Shown here: positions 1-6,961 of the stretch, piece by piece
How the letters are laid out: each line of letters starts with the position of its first letter
How positions within the stretch are numbered: position 1 is the first letter of the stretch
DNA from: an uncultured Oscillospiraceae bacterium
GTDB taxonomy: Bacteria; Bacillota; Clostridia; Oscillospirales; Oscillospiraceae
DNA length: 57,620 nucleotides
Assembly: GCA_934569225.1 (NCBI GenBank)
Contig: CAKTKC010000020.1
Span: 1 to 57,620 of the forward strand
Direction of reading: 5' to 3'
Notes under the pieces: model-generated
Databases searched by the model: none
The model's input: the letters and a program-made list of their open reading frames with translations, nothing else
Told to the model about the DNA's origin: nothing
Position numbers and translations under genes: made by a program

Positions 1-19
1 GGGGCGGTTAAGCCGCCCC
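1..19. terminator. GC-rich hairpin at window edge
   Basis: GGGGCGG, a five-base loop, then CCGCCCC form a perfect 7-bp stem at the first bases of the window. No clear T-run follows on the plus strand, so it may end a gene lying left of the window or be only a hairpin. A similar GGGGCGGC/GCCGCCCC stem follows dnaK near 39.03 kb. Confidence 0.4.
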
Positions 20-73
20 CTGTAATAGATTTCTACCAGAGCCGTAATCAATTTTGCGCATAGCTCTTGACAC

Positions 74-230
74 TACCATCTGAAAACCGGGAATATGACC
101 AACAGCGAGGGATTTTTCGCCTGCTGAAGCCATTTTTCCGCAGGAATACTTTGTGTATTACAAGGGAAAATGGTGCACAGCAGGCGGAAAAGACCCGCTG
201 TTTGGGCATGTTGACGGTTTTCAGATAGAC
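74..230. repeat. Long palindromic repeat, copy 1 (divergent ends)
   Basis: This is an imperfect inverted repeat of about 157 bp. Outer arms ATCTGAAAACCG and CGGTTTTCAGAT pair, as do CAGCG/CGCTG, CGCCTGCTG/CAGCAGGCG and CCATTTTTCC/GGGAAAATGG. The tip is AATAC-TTTGT-GTATT, the same tip as in the copies at 14112, 23804 and 40319. The terminal AGGAAnCTCTGA sequence of those copies is missing. The rest of 1-293 holds no gene I can support. A 213-codon minus-strand frame runs through it but also through the start of the SDR gene and looks spurious. Confidence 0.75.
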
Positions 231-293
231 CCTAACAAATGACTGAAAGCACTGCAAGCAACTGATTGCATAAATCCAGAGAAAGGAGTAAGC

Positions 294-1073
294 ATGGATT
301 TTAAAGGAAAGACGGTGGTAATCACAGGCGGTAATTCTGGCATTGGTCTCAGTGCGGGAAAACGGTTTGCCAGTATGGGCGCTTATGTGATGTTTACCGG
401 TCGTCAACAAGAAAAGATCCAGTGTGCGGAAGATGAGATACTGGCATTGGGTGGAGCCTGCGAAGGCTTTCAAGTCGAGATGACGGATGCAGAAAGCCTG
501 AAAAGATTCTTTGCAATTGTCAAGCAAAAGCGAAAGACGATAGATGTGCTTTTTGCCAATGCTGGGATAAATGGACAGTGGAGTCCTATCGAGGAGCTTC
601 CGGTGGAGGAATGGGATAAAACTTATGCAGTGAATATCCGCGGTGCATTTTTGACTCTGAAATATGGAATTCCGTTGATGAAAGAGCACGGAGGTGCTAT
701 TATTTTGAATTCATCCATTAACGGAACCCGAAGTTTCACCAATCGAGGTGCCAGCGCTTATGCCAGTTCGAAAGCTGCAGAAGCAGCCCTAGGAAAAATG
801 GCGGCGTTGGAATTGGCTCCATATCATATCCGTGTGAACACAATTTGCCCCGGAGCGACTTATACAGGCATTAATGACAATACATTTCATATCGGTAATG
901 AAAAACTGACCCAGTGGGTCGAACACCCTCATGGTTTCATTCCTTTGCAGGGAAACCAATGGGGAAGCGCTGAGCAAGTAGCTGATACCGTTGTGTTTTT
1001 GGCCAGTGATAAAGCATCTTACATTACAGGAACAGAAATTTATGTAGATGGTGGAACATCGCTCATTTTGTAA
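294..1073 (+). CDS. SDR-family oxidoreductase (probable sugar 1-dehydrogenase)
   Basis: This 259-residue protein is a classical short-chain dehydrogenase/reductase, of usual family length. The Rossmann motif TGGNSGIG is at residues 11-18, NAG at 89-91, catalytic Ser at 140/141, and the Tyr-x3-Lys pair is Tyr156/Lys160. A PG motif and a C-terminal GTEIYVDGG complete the fold. AAAGGAG lies 8 bases before the ATG. It is the first gene of a tight operon with an acid-sugar dehydratase and a lactonase, so oxidation of an aldose to its lactone with NAD(P)+ is the likely role. That role is inferred from context, because SDR substrates cannot be read from sequence. Base composition is visibly lower in GC than right of 3.6 kb. 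Confidence 0.9.
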   Translation: MDFKGKTVVITGGNSGIGLSAGKRFASMGAYVMFTGRQQEKIQCAEDEILALGGACEGFQVEMTDAESLKRFFAIVKQKRKTIDVLFANAGINGQWSPIEELPVEEWDKTYAVNIRGAFLTLKYGIPLMKEHGGAIILNSSINGTRSFTNRGASAYASSKAAEAALGKMAALELAPYHIRVNTICPGATYTGINDNTFHIGNEKLTQWVEHPHGFIPLQGNQWGSAEQVADTVVFLASDKASYITGTEIYVDGGTSLIL

Positions 1074-1098
1074 CAGGTGTAAAAAGGAGACGATTCAT

Positions 1099-2274
1099 AT
1101 GAAAATGATTGGTATTAAAATTCGATTGATCCAAACACCACCCCCTCATGCAGGTGGAGAGTTGTGGTATACCATTCGGATTGATACGGATGAAGGAATT
1201 TACGGGCTTGGTGAATCCATGCCGCACTTTGCATTCCATGGGATGGAAGATAGTTACAGAAAGCTCATGGAAGGTGCGTTTGATCGCTGGTACAAAGGTA
1301 AAGATCCTTTTTTGCGTGAACAGATTTATAAGCAAGCATATAATGTATTGTGCGCACAGCACCCGGATATGCTTGGGTGCAGCATTCTGAGTGCTATTGA
1401 CATGGCCATGTGGGATATCTGTGGAAAAGCATTGGGCAAGCCTGTTTATGATCTTCTTGGTGGTGCCTGTCGCGACAGGCTGCGCTCTTATTCCTATATC
1501 AGCCGCACAGAAGGAGACGGCGCAAACTACAGCACATTGTGGGGAGATCCTAAAGTTGTGTGTGAAATGGCGGCACCAATGTTAGAGGATGGATTTACCG
1601 CATTGAAATACGATCCGCTGGAGTACCGTTTGGCGGAGGGGATTGATGCAACAAAGCCCTTTTCTTTGACAAAGCGGGATGTTTCTGTAACACTGGAAAT
1701 ATTGCAGGCCTTGCACGAATTGTTTGATGGTCGCTGCGATATCATCATGGGAACTCATGGGCAGTTGACAACGAGTGCAGCAATACAATATGCGAAGCTT
1801 ATAGAGCCATTCTCTCCGCTTTGGTTTGAAGAGCCAATCCCTCCGGAAAATATGGAGGAAATGGCTCGCGTACGACATGCAACATCCGTGCCCATCGCAG
1901 CCGGTGAGCGAATCATGACGGTCTATGAAGCAGCACGTGCAATGGAAACCGGTGCAGTTTCTGTGTTGCAGCCTGATATTGGTACCTGCGGAGGCATCAC
2001 CTCTGCACGAAAAATGGCCGCTGTAGCAGAAGCCCACTATGTGGATGTGTCGCCCCATCTGTGGGGAGGCCCGATTCTCTTCTCTGCTGCGGTTCAAGTA
2101 TCTCTTAGCATTCCCAATTTTATGATACAGGAGTGTATTGGAAAAGCTCAGGGATTTTACCGTGATATTACAACCGTTTTTGCTACATGGGATAATGGGT
2201 ATATTTATCCATCCAATGCGTCCGGACTGGGTGTGGAACTGGATGAAGCATATCTGGAACGTATTACCAAATAG
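1099..2274 (+). CDS. Enolase-superfamily sugar-acid dehydratase (mandelate racemase/galactonate dehydratase-like)
   Basis: A 391-residue protein with the N-terminal capping domain (about 1-125) and C-terminal barrel of the mandelate racemase/muconate lactonizing group. Visible motifs are IDMAMWDICGK (100-110), the WFEEP metal-ligand segment (Glu244/Glu245), AAGE (Glu270) and SPHLWGG around His320. At the usual first metal-ligand strand the sequence reads IMGTHGQ, with Gly218 where many relatives have Asp; I aligned this only by eye. The ATG at 1099 has AAAAAGGAG upstream; an in-frame ATG at 1048 overlaps the SDR gene and is unlikely. Such enzymes dehydrate aldonates to 2-keto-3-deoxy acids. 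Dehydrogenase, dehydratase and lactonase together suggest a non-phosphorylative aldose oxidation route. Confidence 0.88.
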   Translation: MKMIGIKIRLIQTPPPHAGGELWYTIRIDTDEGIYGLGESMPHFAFHGMEDSYRKLMEGAFDRWYKGKDPFLREQIYKQAYNVLCAQHPDMLGCSILSAIDMAMWDICGKALGKPVYDLLGGACRDRLRSYSYISRTEGDGANYSTLWGDPKVVCEMAAPMLEDGFTALKYDPLEYRLAEGIDATKPFSLTKRDVSVTLEILQALHELFDGRCDIIMGTHGQLTTSAAIQYAKLIEPFSPLWFEEPIPPENMEEMARVRHATSVPIAAGERIMTVYEAARAMETGAVSVLQPDIGTCGGITSARKMAAVAEAHYVDVSPHLWGGPILFSAAVQVSLSIPNFMIQECIGKAQGFYRDITTVFATWDNGYIYPSNASGLGVELDEAYLERITK

Positions 2275-2278
2275 CCAT

Positions 2279-3331
2279 ATGCATAGATTATGCGTAGGAA
2301 GCTATACGAGCTTCCCTGAATCCCCTGGAATTCAGGTATTTCATTTAAACCCGGTATCTGGGAAAGCCGAGCTTTTATGCAGTCAGTCAGTCAGTCAAAA
2401 CCCTTCTTTTCTTGCTTTTAATTGCAAAAATTTATATGCAGTTAATGAAGTGATGGAAGGCAACTGCATAGATACATATGCTTGGAAAGATGCATATAAA
2501 GAATTAAGGCATATCGGTAGATTATATGTCCCTGGTTCCGCAATGTGCCACGTATGCCTGTGGCCGAACGGTAAATTTCTTTCTGTCAGCAATTATATGA
2601 GCGGGAATTTTGCTGTTTGCTCATTGAATCAAGAAGAAATTCCCATTAAAATCGTTCAGGTGGTACAATATACAGGGATTGGATATGATGCAAAAGGGCG
2701 CCAGGAGCGTTCACATGTTCATTCTACAACACCTACACCGGATGGCCGCAGCTTGTTCACAGCGGATCTTGGGCTCGACAGATTGAGAAGTTATCATACC
2801 GATTTGACATCCGGGCTTCTGCCTGCTTGTGTGGAAGAGATATCTACACAAGCAGGAGATGGTCCCCGTCATATGGTTTTCTCTCCAGATCAAAACCATT
2901 ATTATTTGTTAACCGAGATGGGTAACCGAATTTATGGATTTCGATACGACTGCACAGCGAAAAGATCGTATCACATACAAACGATTTCCACGTTGGAAGC
3001 GGATTTTACCGAAAAAAATATGGCTGCAGACATCCAAATAACGAAAGATGGTCAATTTCTCTACGCTTCTAATCGCGGCTGTAACAATCTAGTTGGATTT
3101 TGGCGAGATCTCCATTCCGGGAGCCTAACAAAAATAGGGGTTTTTCCTTTGGCTGGAAAAGGGCCGCGTACATTCAACATTTCCGCAGATGGCCGCTTGG
3201 TTGCAGTAGCCTGTCAAGAATCAGGCAATGTTCTCTTGTATCGGAGAGAAAACGAGACGGGAATGATTGGAGAATTGCTCGAAGATATCCGCGTTCCGCA
3301 GGCTGCGTTTGCAGCATTTCTAGAGTTGTAA
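2279..3331 (+). CDS. Beta-propeller lactonase (6-phosphogluconolactonase/YbhE family)
   Basis: A 350-residue protein of the seven-bladed propeller lactonase family. It opens with LCVGSYTSFPESPGIQVF and carries repeated blade motifs such as NPSFLAF, HVHSTTPTPDGR, DGPRHMVFSPDQ, YASNRGCNNLVGF and GKGPRTFNIS. The ATG at 2279 is chosen because it lies 4 bases after the dehydratase stop and begins the conserved region. A longer frame from 2138 lies inside the dehydratase. No strong ribosome site is seen, so translational coupling is likely. It would hydrolyse the sugar lactone made by the SDR enzyme before dehydration. A true pentose-phosphate 6-phosphogluconolactonase role is an alternative but fits the neighbours less well. 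Confidence 0.88.
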   Translation: MHRLCVGSYTSFPESPGIQVFHLNPVSGKAELLCSQSVSQNPSFLAFNCKNLYAVNEVMEGNCIDTYAWKDAYKELRHIGRLYVPGSAMCHVCLWPNGKFLSVSNYMSGNFAVCSLNQEEIPIKIVQVVQYTGIGYDAKGRQERSHVHSTTPTPDGRSLFTADLGLDRLRSYHTDLTSGLLPACVEEISTQAGDGPRHMVFSPDQNHYYLLTEMGNRIYGFRYDCTAKRSYHIQTISTLEADFTEKNMAADIQITKDGQFLYASNRGCNNLVGFWRDLHSGSLTKIGVFPLAGKGPRTFNISADGRLVAVACQESGNVLLYRRENETGMIGELLEDIRVPQAAFAAFLEL

Positions 3332-3335
3332 TACC

Positions 3336-3476
3336 ATGAACCAGCGTCTGACGATCCACTACAACTGCATCGGTGCCCTGTTCATCCCGGATACCGAACC
3401 TCTGCCTGTCCCAAATGTTACCGTGAATACCCGTCGTGGCGTGTATGTAACCTACGAACCGGCTCAAAATGAGTAA
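3336..3476 (+). pseudogene. Short 46-codon frame, possible remnant of a larger gene
   Basis: ATG at 3336 opens a 46-codon frame ending at TAA 3474-3476, starting 4 bases after the lactonase stop. It reads MNQRLTIHYNCIGALF... with a C-terminal RRGVYVTYEPAQNE. There is no ribosome site, and its composition looks richer in GC than the operon before it. The IHYNCIGAL pattern loosely recalls the C-terminal tail of some large serine recombinases of Clostridia. That is a guess without any search. Its place between a low-GC operon and a tRNA 3' end would fit the leftover end of an integrase. Confidence 0.3.
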
Positions 3477-3477
3477 C

Positions 3478-3524
3478 AAAAAACGAGTGTTCTTACAGGA
3501 TATCAAATCCTATAAGAACACTCG
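3478..3524 (-). terminator. Rho-independent terminator of tRNA-Leu
   Basis: Read on the minus strand, CGAGTGTTCTTAtAGGAT, a five-base loop and ATCCTgTAAGAACACTCG form an 18-bp stem with one mismatch. It is followed by six T residues. It lies 3 bases beyond the encoded CCA of the tRNA. Confidence 0.93.
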
Positions 3525-3527
3525 CCA

Positions 3528-3611
3528 TGGTGCGGGCAACAGGACTCGAACCTGCACGCTTTTGGCAGTGGAACCTAAATCCACCGAGTCTACCAATTCC
3601 ACCATGCCCGC
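3528..3611 (-). tRNA. tRNA-Leu (anticodon UAG), CCA encoded
   Basis: The reverse strand reads GCGGGCA at the 5' acceptor arm, paired with TGCCCGC at the 3' end, then A73 and an encoded CCA (3528-3530). The anticodon stem GGTGGA/TCCACT encloses loop TTTAGGT with anticodon TAG. A long variable arm and the T-loop GGTTCGAGTCC are present, as expected of a class II leucine tRNA. It stands alone between its own promoter and terminator. Confidence 0.96.
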
Positions 3612-3663
3612 TTTTTTCTTGCCGGATGCTCCGCCGCTTGCTTCACACCCAGCCTTCTGCGTT

Positions 3664-3692
3664 ATCTTAACACGAACACTTGTCAATGTCAA
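3664..3692 (-). promoter_or_regulatory. Sigma-A type promoter for tRNA-Leu
   Basis: On the minus strand TTGACA, a 17-base spacer and TAAGAT lie about 53 bases upstream of the tRNA 5' end. The -35 is perfect and the -10 matches four of six positions. Confidence 0.65.
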
Positions 3693-3789
3693 TCCGCTTG
3701 ATTTTTCTTTTTTACAGCCTGTTTTGCCAATTCTGCCCGGAGAAGAGGCCTTATACCGGAATTTATACCGTTTATTTGCCTTTTTATTC

Positions 3790-3818
3790 TTGACATTCCC
3801 TCCCAATGCTAGTAGAAT
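3790..3818 (+). promoter_or_regulatory. Sigma-A promoter upstream of rny
   Basis: TTGACA (3790-3795), an exact 17-base spacer, then TAGAAT (3813-3818). It is oriented toward rny and should give a leader of about 210 nucleotides. Confidence 0.8.
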
Positions 3819-3823
3819 AGATT

Positions 3824-4037
3824 CGGTATGGTGTACGCTGCGCCTTTCTGGGTGCCGCGTTTCATTGATAACCGGCGGTAGAGCCGGGGTATGCGTTTGC
3901 GCCTCATGGCGTATGATTTTGCACAGAAAATCGCCGGCCGGTATCTCCGGCTGGCTGTTATGCTTAATTTCACATGGGGATCAATGCGCCACCCCTTCTG
4001 CCCTTTATTTTTTTAGAAGGAGGTGTGCTGCAAATTT
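3824..4037 (+). other. Long 5' leader of rny with hairpins
   Basis: The leader between the promoter and the rny ATG is about 210 nt with no open frame I can support. It contains a stem GCCGGCCGG/CCGGCTGGC near 3931-3955. It also has a CCTTCT (3994-3999) able to pair with the AGAAGG part of the ribosome site at 4015-4020, which could mask it. I recognise no known riboswitch here. The part 3612-3789 holds only the tRNA promoter. Confidence 0.4.
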
Positions 4038-5588
4038 ATGGAATGGTATCATTTTCTCATTATCGCCGTTGGCATTCTGGCGGGACTGGGCATCGGCTTC
4101 GGCCTTGGCATCGGGTACCGCAAGAAGGTCGCTGAGCGGGAGATCGGCTCTGCCGAGGCAGAGGCTACCCGCCTGATCAACGAGGCTATCCGTTCCGGTG
4201 AAAACCGTAAGAAGGAAATGCTTCTGGAAGCCAAAGACGAAATCCATAAATCTCGCACAGAGCACGACAAAGAAGTCAAAGAACGCCGCGCCGAGCTAAG
4301 CAAGCAGGAGCGCCGTCTGGAACAGAAGGAATCCACCCTGGACAAGAAGACCGAAGCCTTTGAGCGCAAGGAAGAGGAGCTTGCCAAACGGCTCCAGAAG
4401 GTCTCCGAAACCCAGGCACAGGCTGATCAGCTCAAACAGCAGCAGCTGACGGAGCTGGAAAAGATTTCCGGTCTGACACAGGAACAGGCAAAGGATTTCC
4501 TGCTGCACAGCATTGAGGACGAGGTCCGTCATGAGGCCGCCATGAAGATCAAGGAGATCGAGGCGCAGCTGAAGGACGAGGCAGAGGAAAAGGGTCGCGA
4601 GATCATCGCCACCGCGATCCAGCGCTGCGCCGCCGATCACGCCGCCGAGACCACCGTCTCCGTGGTCACGCTGCCCAACGACGAGATGAAGGGCCGCATC
4701 ATTGGCCGGGAAGGCCGGAACATCCGCACACTGGAGACCATTACCGGCGTCGATCTGATCATCGACGATACCCCCGAAACCATCACCGTTTCCAGCTTTG
4801 ACCCCGTCCGTCGGGAGATCGCCCGGCTGGCGCTGGAGAAGCTCATTGTGGACGGACGCATTCATCCCACCCGCATTGAGGACATGGTGGAAAAGGCGCG
4901 GAAGGAAGTCGACCGCACCATCCGTGAGGAGGGCGAACGCGCCTGCTATGAGACCGGCGTTCACAACCTGAACCCCGAACTGGTCAAGATTCTGGGACGC
5001 CAGAAGTACCGTACCTCTTACGGTCAGAACGTTCTGAACCACTCTATTGAGGTTGCCCATATCGCCGGTCTGATGGCCGCGGAGCTTGGCGTGGACGTCG
5101 CCATGGCGAAGCGAGCCGGCTTGCTCCATGATCTGGGCAAGTCCATCGACCACGAAGTGGAAGGCAGCCATGTGCAACTGGGCGCCGATCTTGCCCGGAA
5201 GTACAAGGAAAATCCCGTTATCGTCAACGCCATCGAAGCCCACCACGGCGACGTGGAGCCCAAGACCGTCATTGCGGTTCTGGTGCAGGCAGCTGATGCC
5301 ATTTCCGCCGCCCGTCCCGGCGCACGGCGCGAGAACGTGGAGAACTATATCCGCCGTCTGCAGAAGCTGGAAGAGCTGACCGGTTCTTACCCCGGTGTGG
5401 AAAAGGCTTACGCCATCCAGGCCGGCAGGGAAGTGCGGATCATGGTCAAGCCCGAGGTCGTGTCCGAGGACAACATGATCCTTCTGGCGCGGGACGTTGC
5501 CAAGAAGATCGAGTCCGAGCTGGAATATCCCGGACAGATCAAGGTCAACGTCATCCGGGAAACCAAGGCCGTGGAATACGCAAAGTAA
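4038..5588 (+). CDS. rny: Ribonuclease Y (membrane-anchored endoribonuclease)
   Basis: A 516-residue protein, standard RNase Y length. Residues 1-25 form one membrane helix with Gly-rich faces. Residues 30-195 are a charged coiled coil rich in Glu, Lys and Arg. The KH domain holds [15 protein letters not shown] and the HD domain holds [10 protein letters not shown]. It starts mRNA decay at the membrane in Firmicutes. The ATG at 4038 follows AGAAGGAGG with a rather long 14-base gap. A GTG at 4023 overlaps the ribosome site itself and is rejected. A strong promoter and its own terminator make it monocistronic. It lies left of the origin and points toward it. Confidence 0.97.
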   Translation: MEWYHFLIIAVGILAGLGIGFGLGIGYRKKVAEREIGSAEAEATRLINEAIRSGENRKKEMLLEAKDEIHKSRTEHDKEVKERRAELSKQERRLEQKESTLDKKTEAFERKEEELAKRLQKVSETQAQADQLKQQQLTELEKISGLTQEQAKDFLLHSIEDEVRHEAAMKIKEIEAQLKDEAEEKGREIIATAIQRCAADHAAETTVSVVTLPNDEMKGRIIGREGRNIRTLETITGVDLIIDDTPETITVSSFDPVRREIARLALEKLIVDGRIHPTRIEDMVEKARKEVDRTIREEGERACYETGVHNLNPELVKILGRQKYRTSYGQNVLNHSIEVAHIAGLMAAELGVDVAMAKRAGLLHDLGKSIDHEVEGSHVQLGADLARKYKENPVIVNAIEAHHGDVEPKTVIAVLVQAADAISAARPGARRENVENYIRRLQKLEELTGSYPGVEKAYAIQAGREVRIMVKPEVVSEDNMILLARDVAKKIESELEYPGQIKVNVIRETKAVEYAK

Positions 5589-5603
5589 TCAATTCGATTG
5601 TCC

Positions 5604-5633
5604 GCCTCCGGAGTTCTTCTCCGGAGGCTTTTT
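5604..5633 (+). terminator. Terminator of rny
   Basis: GCCTCCGGAG, loop TTCTT, CTCCGGAGGC, then TTTTT. The stem is a perfect 10 bp and starts 16 bases past the stop codon. Confidence 0.95.
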
Positions 5634-5708
5634 ACGTCTGTTTTGGACTGGCGGCTCTTTTTCCAAAAACGATTTTCAATTTCTTTTCTTTCTTGTTTTA
5701 CTTTCCTC

Positions 5709-5737
5709 TTTACGAACGGGGAAAAGTGGTGTACAAT
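5709..5737 (+). promoter_or_regulatory. Promoter for the zinc-ribbon gene
   Basis: TTTACG, 17 bases, TACAAT. The -10 matches five of six consensus positions and the -35 four of six. It lies 31 bases before the GTG start at 5768. Confidence 0.6.
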
Positions 5738-5767
5738 ATTCCTATCGTTTATTTGGGGGTGAGCAGC

Positions 5768-6124
5768 GTGAATTGTCTGAAGTGCGGCCGGGAAATTGAA
5801 GAGGGGCAGGTTTTCTGCAACGACTGCCTTGTGCAGATGGCAAGGTACCCGGTCAAGCCCGGTACTGCCGTTCAGCTTCCGTCCCGTGGAAGCGCCGCCG
5901 TTTCTAAAAAGGTTCATCCCCGCCGCCGCAGTAAGGCCGTGCCGGAGGAGCAGCTGAAAGCGCTGAAGGTTCGCGTCCGGATTCTGTCCGCACTGTTGGC
6001 TCTCTGCGTAGTACTGCTGATCGTTCTTTCCGTCGTCATGCTCCGGTACATGAGCGCAAACCGTCTCCTGCCGGGACAGAATTACTCCGCCGTCACCACA
6101 ACCACGGCCACCGAAGGGAGCTAA
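5768..6124 (+). CDS. Small zinc-ribbon membrane protein, function unknown
   Basis: A 118-residue protein. The N terminus carries a four-cysteine zinc ribbon (CLKC at 3-6, then CNDC about fifteen residues later). A basic segment with RRRSK follows, and one strongly hydrophobic helix spans about residues 80-100, with a short Thr-rich outer tail. I do not recognise a named family beyond zinc-ribbon membrane proteins. The GTG at 5768 is chosen because GGGGGTGAG precedes it and the frame upstream lacks conserved character. Its stop codon directly abuts the parS site before parA, so it may be co-transcribed with parAB. The gene neighbourhood gives no clear role. Confidence 0.7.
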   Translation: MNCLKCGREIEEGQVFCNDCLVQMARYPVKPGTAVQLPSRGSAAVSKKVHPRRRSKAVPEEQLKALKVRVRILSALLALCVVLLIVLSVVMLRYMSANRLLPGQNYSAVTTTTATEGS

Positions 6125-6140
6125 TGTTTCACGTGAAACA
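6125..6140. promoter_or_regulatory. parS: parS centromere site
   Basis: TGTTTCACGTGAAACA is a perfect 16-bp palindrome identical to the canonical bacterial chromosomal parS. ParB loads here as a clamp for origin segregation. It sits between the stop of the zinc-ribbon gene and parA, about 9.8 kb from oriC. A degenerate sister, GTTTTACGTGGGAT, follows at 6145-6158. Confidence 0.96.
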
Positions 6141-6185
6141 TTTTGTTTTACGTGGGATATATTCAGAAAGATAGAGGATAAAACT

Positions 6186-6941
6186 ATGGGGAAAATAATT
6201 GCCGTGGTGAATCAGAAGGGCGGCGTGGGAAAAACCACCACCGCCGTGAATCTGACCGCCGCACTGCATGATCTGGGACTGCGCGTGCTTCTGTGTGACT
6301 TTGACCCTCAGGCAAATGCCACATCCGGTCTGGGGCTGGACAAGCGGAAGTGCAAATACTCCATCTATGACGTGCTGATCAACGACGTTCCGGCGGCGGA
6401 CGCCATCGTCTCCACGCCCTACGGGGACGTGCTGCCGTCCTCGTCCGATCTGGCAGGTGCCACCGTGGAGCTGATTTCCGCCCAGCATCGGGAGCGGCAG
6501 CTGGACATGGTGCTGAACGGAGTCAAGGAGCGCTACGACCTGATTTTCGTGGACTGCCCGCCGTCGTTGGAGCTGCTGACGCTGAACGCCCTGTGTGCAG
6601 CGGACGGGATCCTGGTGCCGGTGCAGTGCGAGTATTTTGCGCTGGAGGGGCTCAGCGACCTGATGGCGACGCTGCGCACGGTAAAACGCCGGATGAACCC
6701 CCGGCTGGAGGTCTTCGGCGTGGCGCTGACCATGTTCGATGGGCGCACGAACTTCTCGGCGCAGGTATCTCAGGAAGTGCGCCGGCATTTCCCAGGCAAG
6801 GTGTTCTCCACGGTCATTCCCCGAAACATCCGGCTGGCGGAAGCGCCCAGCCACGGCGTTCCCATCACCGCCTATGACCGGGTCAGCAGGGGAGCCGCCG
6901 CCTACCGGGCAATGGCGGAAGAAATTCAGCAGAAATTGTGA
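6186..6941 (+). CDS. parA: Chromosome-partitioning ATPase ParA (Soj)
   Basis: A 251-residue ParA/MinD-type ATPase. The deviant Walker A is KGGVGKTT (residues 11-18), the A' motif is CDFDPQANAT, and Walker B is FVDCPPSL. It binds DNA as an ATP dimer and interacts with ParB at parS for origin segregation. The ATG at 6186 follows GATAGAGGAT, a weak ribosome site. A perfect parS lies 46 bases upstream, so ParB binding could affect expression. It is followed by parB after 20 bases. Confidence 0.96.
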   Translation: MGKIIAVVNQKGGVGKTTTAVNLTAALHDLGLRVLLCDFDPQANATSGLGLDKRKCKYSIYDVLINDVPAADAIVSTPYGDVLPSSSDLAGATVELISAQHRERQLDMVLNGVKERYDLIFVDCPPSLELLTLNALCAADGILVPVQCEYFALEGLSDLMATLRTVKRRMNPRLEVFGVALTMFDGRTNFSAQVSQEVRRHFPGKVFSTVIPRNIRLAEAPSHGVPITAYDRVSRGAAAYRAMAEEIQQKL

Positions 6942-6961
6942 CGACAGGGAAAGGAGAAAAG

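Noticed and set aside
48..689. 213-codon minus-strand frame
   Set aside because: It runs through the palindromic repeat and the start of the SDR gene on the other strand and shows no family features.
3510..3806. 98-codon minus-strand frame with GMVELVDSVDLGSTAK
   Set aside because: It is a translation through tRNA-Leu and its promoter, a well-known spurious protein pattern.
4023..4037. GTG start for rny at 4023
   Set aside because: The AGAAGGAGG ribosome site overlaps the GTG, so it cannot serve it; the ATG at 4038 is used.
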